Part shown: positions 58,065 through 64,000 of the stretch, in pieces
Position numbering within the stretch: the stretch's first letter is position 1
How the letters are laid out: each line of letters opens with the position of its first letter
Assembly (NCBI GenBank): GCA_036524005.1
Contig: DATDDB010000094.1
Coordinates: 1-64,000 of the forward strand
Direction of reading: 5' to 3'
Length of the DNA: 64,000 bases
Source of the DNA: DATDDB01 sp036524005
GTDB taxonomy: Bacteria > Pseudomonadota > Gammaproteobacteria > Burkholderiales > Gallionellaceae
Position numbers and translations under genes: made by a program
Notes under the pieces: model-generated
What the model saw: only the letters and a program-made list of their open reading frames with translations
Databases searched by the model: none
What the model was told of the DNA's origin: nothing

Positions 58065-59264
58065 ATGCTATTCCCTGATCTCCTCAAACTCACCACCTCC
58101 AGCTTCGTGCATGCACGGCTGCGCAGCTTCCTCACCGGGCTGGGCATCGCCATCGGCATCACCGCGGTGATTCTGCTCACCTCCATCGGCGAGGGGCTGC
58201 ACCAGTTCGTGCTCGCGGAATTCTCGCAGTTCGGCACCAACATCGTCACCATCCAGCCGGGCAAGACCCAGGTGCAGGGTGGCAACGCAGGCGTGCTGGG
58301 CTCGGTGCGCACGCTTTCGCTGGACGATGCCGACTCACTGCGCCGCCTGCCCTACGTGGAGCACGTCAATGTCAGCGTGATGGGCAACGCAGACCTGCAT
58401 TACAGCGGCAAGACGCGGCGCACCACGGTGTTCGGCGAAGGGCGCGAATTCGCCCGCGCCTTCACCATGAAGGTGGCGAGCGGGACGTTCTGGCCGGACG
58501 AGGATAACGAACAGGCGCGCGCGCTGGTGGTGCTGGGCTCCAAGGTCAGCCTGGAGCTGTATGGCGGGCAGAACCCGCTCGGCTCCTACCTGCGTGTGGG
58601 CGGCCAGCGCTTCCGCGTGATCGGCGTGATGGAGCCCAAGGGACAAATCCTCGGCCTTGACCTGGACGACACCGTGTTCATCCCGGCGGCGCGCGCGATG
58701 GAGCTGTTCAACCGCCCCGGGCTGATGGAAGCGCAGGTCAGCTACCAGGCCAGCGCCGACCCGAACACCGTCATCGCCCTGATCAAGGAACGCCTCACGC
58801 AGCGCCACGGGCGCGAGGACTTCACCATCATCTCACAGGAACAGGCGCTGGATGTGCTCAACTCGGTGCTGGGCGTGCTCACCTTCGCCGTGGGCGCGCT
58901 GGGCGGCATCTCGCTCGTGGTGGGTGCCGTGGGCATTCTCACCATCATGACCATGGCCGTCACCGAGCGCACCGCCGAGATCGGCCTGCTGCGCGCGCTG
59001 GGCGCGCAGGAGCGCCAGGTGCTGACGCTGTTCCTGGGCGAGGCCATGCTGCTCTCCGCCCTGGGCGGCCTGGCCGGATTGATTATGGGCATCGGCATCG
59101 CGCAGGCGCTGCACTGGGTATTCCCCGCCCTGCCGGTGCACACGCCCATCATATTCGCCGTGGTGGCGGAACTCACCGCGGTTGCCATTGGCCTTGCCGC
59201 AGGCGTCATGCCCGCGCGCCGCGCGGCACGGCTGGACCCGGTGGAGGCGCTGCGCGCGGAATGA
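58065..59264 (+). CDS. MacB-like FtsX-family ABC permease 2
   Basis: 399 residues with the same layout as permease 1: N-terminal helix (FLTGLGIAIGITAVILLTSIGEGL), MacB_PCD region with periplasmic fold, and three late helices (GGISLVVGAVGILTIMTMAVTERTAEIGLLRALGA) ending PARRAARLDPVEALRAE. The sequences of the two permeases differ enough to suggest a heterodimer with the single ATPase. The start lies 61 bases past the right end of the MITE-like element, so its transcription may now depend on the element or on read-through. Confidence 0.92.
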   Translation: MLFPDLLKLTTSSFVHARLRSFLTGLGIAIGITAVILLTSIGEGLHQFVLAEFSQFGTNIVTIQPGKTQVQGGNAGVLGSVRTLSLDDADSLRRLPYVEHVNVSVMGNADLHYSGKTRRTTVFGEGREFARAFTMKVASGTFWPDEDNEQARALVVLGSKVSLELYGGQNPLGSYLRVGGQRFRVIGVMEPKGQILGLDLDDTVFIPAARAMELFNRPGLMEAQVSYQASADPNTVIALIKERLTQRHGREDFTIISQEQALDVLNSVLGVLTFAVGALGGISLVVGAVGILTIMTMAVTERTAEIGLLRALGAQERQVLTLFLGEAMLLSALGGLAGLIMGIGIAQALHWVFPALPVHTPIIFAVVAELTAVAIGLAAGVMPARRAARLDPVEALRAE

Positions 59265-59367
59265 CCCAAAGGATTGCGGGATGCGTGAACTTCCCGTATC
59301 TTCCACCCAGCTTCACACTGTAAACGCCAGGCGCAAGCGGCCAGCAACCGTTCACATAGGGGGTAAC

Positions 59368-59955
59368 ATGTTCAAGTATATTCTCATCATCGCGCTGGCC
59401 GCAGGCGGCGGCTGGTACTACACGCACCGCAAGGTAATTGACCCCACCGCCATGCTCGCGCCAAACGATCCGGTGCAGGTCGATCTTTACAGTGCAGCCC
59501 CAGTCGAACTTAACGGCTATAAGCTTACCCCCATGGCTGATTTTCGCGCCGAGGCGCGCGTGCTGAGCGCCACTTCTTATAGTTCCGGGCGCGAAGCCGA
59601 CCTGTCGCCGGTCGATCTGGCTCTGGGCTGGGGACGCATGTCGGTCGGCAATGTGATCGACCGCCTCAATATTTCCCAGGGCAGCCGCCATTACTTTTAC
59701 CGGTGGACTGATGCACCGCCCATCCCGCAGCAGGAGATCATCACGCACAGTGCCAACATGCACATGATCCCTGCCAACGCTGCGATCGAAAAACAGCTGG
59801 AACGCGTCAGTACTGACGACCTGGTCAAAATCGAAGGACAATTGGTATATATCCGCGCGAACGACGGTTGGGGCTGGAACAGCTCCTTGCGGCGCGACGA
59901 TAGCGGCGACGGCGCCTGCGAGGTCGTGCTGGTGAGGAGCATGCAGATTTACTGA
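59368..59955 (+). CDS. Predicted membrane-anchored protein of unknown function
   Basis: 195 residues from the ATG at 59368, with AGGGGG before it. An uncleaved signal or anchor helix (FKYILIIALAAGGGWYY) precedes a soluble domain with a YSSGREADLSPVDLALGWGRMS segment, HYFYRWTDAPPIPQQEIITHSANMHMIPAN, and a C-terminal RANDGWGWNSSLRRDDSGDGACE. Short conserved-looking blocks suggest a real family, but I do not recognise a function. It stands alone after the ABC genes. Confidence 0.72.
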   Translation: MFKYILIIALAAGGGWYYTHRKVIDPTAMLAPNDPVQVDLYSAAPVELNGYKLTPMADFRAEARVLSATSYSSGREADLSPVDLALGWGRMSVGNVIDRLNISQGSRHYFYRWTDAPPIPQQEIITHSANMHMIPANAAIEKQLERVSTDDLVKIEGQLVYIRANDGWGWNSSLRRDDSGDGACEVVLVRSMQIY

Positions 59956-59987
59956 GCGCCCAAGGAAACCGCCCTATTGTTCTTTGA

Positions 59988-60200
59988 CCAAAACTGGTTA
60001 ATGCTTTTGCCGCAGCAACACCTTCTGTCCGTTATGTGCAGGCTGGCCAAATCTGGCGAGTAGATGATATTGAGGTTCGCAAAGCACCGGCCCTGGAATA
60101 CCTGACAGCGCTTTCGTTACCCGTGGCACTGTTGATTCTTTTCGCCTGCGGCGGCATCAGGGGCTGGGCTTGTTTCTGGCATTACCGGCAGCTCAACTAA
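59988..60200 (+). pseudogene. Possible gene remnant, start missing
   Basis: A 70-codon open stretch with no ATG. It reads as plausible protein (SVRYVQAGQIWRVDDIEVRKAP, then a hydrophobic ALEYLTALSLPVALLILFA). It stops 23 bases before earP. It could be the tail of a lost gene or chance; the 268-base spacer has no other content. Confidence 0.25.
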
Positions 60201-60223
60201 TTTTCGCATTTCGCACAACTGGC

Positions 60224-61405
60224 ATGAAACCCCCAATAACCTGCGACATCTTCTGCACCGTGGTGGACAACTACGGCGACATCGGCGTGAGCTGGCGGCT
60301 GGCGCGCCAGCTGGCGAACGAGCATGGCGTGGCGGTGCGGCTGTGGCTGGACGACCTGGCGAGTTTGCAGCGCCTGTGCCCGGAGCTGGATGCCGGGCTG
60401 GAGCGCCAGGTTTGCCGGGGGGTGGAGGTGGCGCACTGGAGTAAGGAGTTTCCGGAGGCACAGCCTGCCGACCTGGTGGTCGAGGCCTTTGCCTGCGAAC
60501 TGCCCCCCAGTTATATCCGGGCCATGGCCGCCCAAGAACAGAAGCCGGTCTGGGTGAACCTGGAATACCTGTCCGCCGAGGACTGGGTGGAAGGCTGCCA
60601 CAAGCTGCCCTCCCCGCGCCCCAATCTGCCGCTGGTGAAGTATTTTTTCTTTCCCGGCTTCACCCCGAAAACCGGCGGCCTGCTGCTGGAACGCGACCTG
60701 TTGGCGCGGCGCGACGCCTTCCAGCGCAACCCGGCGGCGCTTGACGCTTTCTGGCATGGCTTGAATCTGCCGCCAACTCAGGCTAACGAGCTGCGTATTT
60801 CGCTTTTCTGCTACGAAAACCCGGCTATTCCGGAATTGCTGCAAACCTGGGAAAGCGGGACTCGGCCTATCACCTGCCTGGTGCCTGAGGGCCGTGCACT
60901 GCCGCAAGTAGCTGCTTACTTTGGCGCCACGCAGCCCAAGGTGGGCGATGCCTGGTCACGCGGCAGGCTGCAGGCGCGCGTGCTGCCCTTTGTGGAGCAG
61001 GCGCGCTACGACGAGCTGTTGTGGGCCTGCGACATCAATTTCGTGCGCGGTGAGGATTCCTTCGTGCGCGCGCAATGGGCAGGCAAGCCATTGATTTGGC
61101 ATATTTACCCGCAGCACGACGGTGTGCACATGCAGAAATTGCGCGCCTTCCTGGAAAAATACTGTGCCGGTCTGACGCCGGATGCGGCGCAGGCCTTGCA
61201 CGGGCTCTGGGAGGGATGGAACGGCGCAGGAAATGGCGTGGCGGCATGGAACGATTTCGCGGCGCGCCAGTCTATGCTGGCTGAACATGCCCAATTCTGG
61301 GCACAAGCGCTTTCCGGAAATAGTCTGGCTTTGAATCTGCTGGATTTTTTCCGGGAAATAGGTAAAATTCGCCCCTTTGGAATTAAGGCAGGAAGACAGT
61401 CATGA
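60224..61405 (+). CDS. earP: EF-P arginine rhamnosyltransferase EarP
   Basis: 393 residues from the ATG at 60224. The N-terminal DIFCTVVDNYGDIGVSWRLARQL holds the two aspartates (15 and 19 here) that are essential in known EarP proteins. The C-terminal nucleotide-sugar site is visible in FVRGEDSFVRAQWAGKPLIWHIYPQ. It transfers rhamnose from dTDP-rhamnose to Arg32 of EF-P, needed for efficient polyproline translation. efp follows with an ATGA overlap, the diagnostic pairing. dTDP-rhamnose genes are outside the window. Confidence 0.96.
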   Translation: MKPPITCDIFCTVVDNYGDIGVSWRLARQLANEHGVAVRLWLDDLASLQRLCPELDAGLERQVCRGVEVAHWSKEFPEAQPADLVVEAFACELPPSYIRAMAAQEQKPVWVNLEYLSAEDWVEGCHKLPSPRPNLPLVKYFFFPGFTPKTGGLLLERDLLARRDAFQRNPAALDAFWHGLNLPPTQANELRISLFCYENPAIPELLQTWESGTRPITCLVPEGRALPQVAAYFGATQPKVGDAWSRGRLQARVLPFVEQARYDELLWACDINFVRGEDSFVRAQWAGKPLIWHIYPQHDGVHMQKLRAFLEKYCAGLTPDAAQALHGLWEGWNGAGNGVAAWNDFAARQSMLAEHAQFWAQALSGNSLALNLLDFFREIGKIRPFGIKAGRQS

Positions 61406-61962
61406 AAATTGCACAAGAGTTGCGCGCCGGTAACGTGGTGATGGTTAACGACCAGCCGCTGGTGGTACAGAAAGCCGAATACAGCCGTTCGGGCCGCAAT
61501 GGTTCGGTGGTGAAATTCAAGTTCAAGAACCTGCTGACCGAGGCGCCCAGCGAATCGGTGTACAGCGCCGACGACAAGTTCGAGCAGATCATCCTGGATC
61601 GCAAGGAATGCACCTATTCCTACTTCGCCGATCCGATGTACGTGTTCATGGACGAGGAATACAACCAGTACGAGATCGAAGCCGAGAGCATGGGCGATGC
61701 GATCAACTATCTGGAAGACGCCATGCCCTGCGAAGTGGTGTTCTACAACGAAAAGGCGATTTCCGTGGAATTGCCCAACACCGTGATCCGCGAAGTCATC
61801 TACACCGAGCCCGCCGTGCGCGGCGACACCTCGGGCAAGGTGATGAAGCCCGCCAAGATCAACACCGGCTTCGAACTGCCGGTCGCGGCCTTCATCGAGA
61901 TCGGCGACAAGATCGAGATCGATACGCGCACCAATGAGTTCAAGAAGCGCGCTACCGCTTAA
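61402..61962 (+). CDS. efp: Elongation factor P
   Basis: A 186-residue three-domain protein: KOW-like (MKIAQELRAGNVVMVNDQPLVV), OB-fold and C-terminal OB (PAKINTGFELPVAAFIEIGDKIEIDTRTNEF). The modified loop is SRSGRNGS with Arg at position 32, not the Lys used with EpmA/EpmB. This agrees with the adjacent earP. It rescues ribosomes stalled on proline runs. Confidence 0.98.
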   Translation: MKIAQELRAGNVVMVNDQPLVVQKAEYSRSGRNGSVVKFKFKNLLTEAPSESVYSADDKFEQIILDRKECTYSYFADPMYVFMDEEYNQYEIEAESMGDAINYLEDAMPCEVVFYNEKAISVELPNTVIREVIYTEPAVRGDTSGKVMKPAKINTGFELPVAAFIEIGDKIEIDTRTNEFKKRATA

Positions 61963-62085
61963 TTCCGGCCCGCATTAAAACGATAACTGCGTTGGCTGCG
62001 TTTTCGGCTCCTAGCCGCACTTCATTGTGCTGTCTTCGTCGCCTCATCCTGGCCGCCTTGTTCTCCTTTTAATGCAAGCCGGAAT
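61962..62085. repeat. 124-bp inverted-repeat element after efp
   Basis: ATTCCGGCCCGCATTAAAA (61962-61980) and TTTTAATGCAAGCCGGAAT (62067-62085) pair at 17 of 19 positions. Inside are CGGCT/AGCCG and GCAC/GTGC hairpins. The left arm begins at the last base of the efp stop codon. No coding sense. Confidence 0.7.
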
Positions 62086-62102
62086 ACACGCCCGATAGTA
62101 CG

Positions 62103-62130
62103 AAAAAAGGCAGCCCAGGCTGCCTTTTTT
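62103..62130 (+). terminator. Rho-independent terminator, probably bidirectional
   Basis: AAAAAAGGCAGCC (62103-62115) and GGCTGCCTTTTTT (62118-62130) form a perfect stem with a T-run on either strand. It ends both the earP-efp transcript and the convergent GldG-type gene. Confidence 0.9.
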
Positions 62131-62157
62131 ATTTCTGCTTTATTGCCTGGCGCTGGC

Positions 62158-63504
62158 CTATCTTCTCCTGTGCCACCACAGCGCCCCGCCCACCAGCGCA
62201 AATGCCACGGGCAGTACGATGATCAGGCCGACGCTGATGATGCCCAGTTGCGTCCAGCTCAGTGTGACGGTGTCATCCTTGGCCGCGCGCGGCGGAATGA
62301 AAATGAGGTTGTCCTGTTTGCCCAGCCAGTTGACCATGTTGACGCCAAGATCGAGATTGCGCAAATTGCCGGAATACTGGTTGGACAGGAACGCGCCGCT
62401 ACCCACAGCCACGATGCGCTGCTCGCGGTGGTCCACTTCACGCTCCAGCGCCAGGGCGATGACCACCGGGCCAGGCTCATCGCGATTTTTGTTGAATTTC
62501 GGCGCTGTATTCCCCTTGGGTGGATTTTCGCTCACCCATCCGCGCGGAGCGGCATCCACCAGCGTGCTGTAATGCCAGGGCTGGTTTTCTTCGTGGTCCA
62601 GCGCGCGCGCAAAGGGGAACACCGTGGGGTAGCCGAAGTCGCGGGTAATGGCGTGCGGCGGGTAGTTCGCCCCCAGGGTCCAGGTTGGCGGCACCCGCAG
62701 CTGTTGGGCATCCGGGTCGATGACGATGCCGGGCACGAGCGACAAGCCGAGCTTTTCGGCAAGCGGTTCCAGCCCATGCATGGGCTCGGCATCCAGCAGC
62801 CACAGGATATTCCCGCCGTGGTCCACGTAGCGCATCAGCTTGTCCACTTCGCCCGGCAGCCAATCCACCTGTGGCTGGGTGATGACCAGCAGACTCGCGT
62901 TATCGGGCACATCCTGAGCCACCGCAAGATTCAGGCTGGACATGCGGAAGCCAAGCTTGCCCAGCCGTTTGCCGAAATCGCCCAGGTCGAAGTTGGCGAT
63001 GCCCTCCAGCTTGCGCTCGCCGTGGCCGTCCACATACATCACCAGCTGCTGCTGACGGTGCGCCAGGCTCAGCAGGGCGCTGGTGAGCACCTGCTCGTTC
63101 AGCATGGATAGGTGTTCGCGGCGCCCATCGTATTCCACCACCATTTCGCCGTTGGCCTGAATTTCTGCCTTGCGCGCCTCTTCCGGGTGCTGCGCCGGGT
63201 CCATGAAATCCAGGGTGATGTCGGACTTGTAGCGCTGGTATAGCCCCACGAACTGGCGGATCAGCTTGCGCATGTCCGCTTGCTTGGCATCCTGTTCCGG
63301 GCTGAACACGCGTATTTGCACCGGCCCCGGCAGTTGCTGCAGCGCCTGCACGCTGACGGGTTCCAGGCTGTTGCTGGCACCCTGGGTCAGGTCGCGCTGC
63401 AGCGGATAGCGCGCGGCCAGCCAGCCGAGCGCAATTGCCGCGGCGAGCAACAGCGCCGCATAGGCGAAATTTTTCAGCATCAGGTTTTTGCGGGTCAGTT
63501 TCAT
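62158..63504 (-). CDS. GldG-type ABC transporter auxiliary protein
   Basis: 448 residues from the ATG at 63504; the frame stays open upstream inside the permease gene. An N-terminal helix (FAYAALLLAAAIALGWLAARY), an ABC_transp_aux periplasmic region (RVFSPEQDAKQADMRKLIRQFVGLYQRYKSDITLDFMDP, VMYVDGHGERKLEGI, LVITQPQVDWLPGEVDKLMRYVDHGGNILWLLD) and a C-terminal helix (IISVGLIIVLPVAFALVGGALWW). Together with the ABC-2 permease upstream it forms the GldFG-like exporter part found outside Bacteroidetes too; its substrate is unknown. Confidence 0.88.
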   Translation of the reverse strand: MKLTRKNLMLKNFAYAALLLAAAIALGWLAARYPLQRDLTQGASNSLEPVSVQALQQLPGPVQIRVFSPEQDAKQADMRKLIRQFVGLYQRYKSDITLDFMDPAQHPEEARKAEIQANGEMVVEYDGRREHLSMLNEQVLTSALLSLAHRQQQLVMYVDGHGERKLEGIANFDLGDFGKRLGKLGFRMSSLNLAVAQDVPDNASLLVITQPQVDWLPGEVDKLMRYVDHGGNILWLLDAEPMHGLEPLAEKLGLSLVPGIVIDPDAQQLRVPPTWTLGANYPPHAITRDFGYPTVFPFARALDHEENQPWHYSTLVDAAPRGWVSENPPKGNTAPKFNKNRDEPGPVVIALALEREVDHREQRIVAVGSGAFLSNQYSGNLRNLDLGVNMVNWLGKQDNLIFIPPRAAKDDTVTLSWTQLGIISVGLIIVLPVAFALVGGALWWHRRR

Positions 63505-63512
63505 GTGCCGTT

Positions 63513-64000
63513 TCAGCCGTAGATACGGTTGTTGTCCAGCCTGCGTATTGCCAGCAGCAGGAAAAAAGCGCAGAACAACAGGAAATACACGAAGTCGCCG
63601 CTGTCCAGCAGCCCGCTGTTGAAGCTCTGGAAATGCCCGGTGGGCGCTATGGAGTGCAGGAAGCGCGAGCCGTCGGACGCTGTGGATTCTGCCAGCCAAA
63701 GCCCTAAAAGCACGGCCTGCGCACCGATGGCGGCGACGAGGGGCTGATTGGTGAGCGCCGAGATATACAAACCCAGCGCGCAATAACTGGCACTGAGCAG
63801 CAGCATGCCGCAGGCGTTAGCCGCCAGCAGCCCGAAATCCATGGGCGTTCCCAGCGCCAGCGTCAGCGTCATGGCGGCGCAAACCAGGACAATCAGCCAC
63901 AGGAATACCGCCAGCCCGGCAAATTTCCCCAGCACGATGGCGCTGCTGGAAAACGGTGCGGCCAGCAGCAGTGGCAGGGTCTGGTTGCGGCGTTCCTCGG
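63513..64000 (-). CDS. ABC-2 type permease (GldF-like), 5' part beyond the window
   Basis: The frame is open at base 64000 and ends at 63513; about 161 residues are visible. EERRNQTLPLLLAAPFSSSAIVLGKFAGL is the typical ABC-2 coupling segment, followed by four or so helices (LIVLVCAAMTLTLALG, GMLLLSASYCALGLYISAL, AAIGAQAVLLGLWLAE, FVYFLLFCAFFLLLAI). The stop is 8 bases before the GldG-type start. An ATPase gene should lie further right on the minus strand. Confidence 0.87.
   Translation of the reverse strand, partial: EERRNQTLPLLLAAPFSSSAIVLGKFAGLAVFLWLIVLVCAAMTLTLALGTPMDFGLLAANACGMLLLSASYCALGLYISALTNQPLVAAIGAQAVLLGLWLAESTASDGSRFLHSIAPTGHFQSFNSGLLDSGDFVYFLLFCAFFLLLAIRRLDNNRIYG

Overview
The window is GC-rich, densely coded DNA from a betaproteobacterial chromosome. 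The closest fit is a Nitrosomonadales-type organism, perhaps Gallionellaceae. This rests on the complete division and cell-wall (dcw) cluster, the dusB-fis-purH-purD order, a ubiquinone rather than menaquinone pathway (UbiA, UbiH-family), the arginine-rhamnosylated EF-P system (EarP plus EF-P with Arg32), and the style of the intergenic palindromic repeats. The lineage is an inference, not a search result. I see no tRNA, CRISPR array, prophage, transposase or plasmid gene. The window is core genome with small accessory patches.

Layout. 1-6.5 kb: 3' part of ssb on the minus strand, a YajR-like MFS transporter, a heme-motif GGDEF-EAL protein, ridA and recG. 6.5-10.1 kb: an aldehyde dehydrogenase, ubiA, a DUF3658-like protein and a stand-alone CZB zinc-sensor protein, with three perfect hairpins between the last two. 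10.3-16.2 kb, minus strand: dusB-fis-purH-purD-tsaC-hemF. 16.3-20.2 kb, plus strand: a UbiH-family hydroxylase, dsbC, a CBS/CorC membrane protein and a lipoprotein. 20.3-26.5 kb: argJ, a cNMP-binding protein, secA, an M23 peptidase, and a dciA-like gene reading divergently. 26.5-45.0 kb, minus strand: the complete dcw cluster mraZ-rsmH-ftsL-ftsI-murE-murF-mraY-murD-ftsW-murG-murC-murB-ddl-ftsQ-ftsA-ftsZ-lpxC, mostly with overlapping stop and start codons. Its promoter and three MraZ boxes lie just upstream, and RNase P RNA lies beyond them. 45.7-50.5 kb, minus strand: a helix-hairpin-helix lipoprotein, a small membrane protein, a MacA-like adaptor, a K+ channel with a TrkA domain, def and an MTA/MTI phosphorylase. 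50.6-59.3 kb, plus strand: an MgtA-type ATPase joined to a two-component system, then a MacB-like ABC ATPase with two FtsX-type permeases. 59.4-64 kb: a secreted protein of unknown function, earP-efp, and on the minus strand a GldG/GldF-type ABC pair that runs off the right edge.

The less explained material is mostly non-coding. A 464-bp MITE-like element with hairpin-bearing terminal inverted repeats lies between the two ABC permease genes. A 62-bp palindromic repeat occurs twice in opposite orientation, with a compensatory base-pair change, next to the MacA-like and the MacB-like genes. Several other inverted-repeat elements sit in spacers. I found no clear new multi-gene system. The best functional leads are the mgtA-regulator-kinase operon, the heme-type c-di-GMP enzyme, and the separated MacA/MacB parts with the repeats at their borders.
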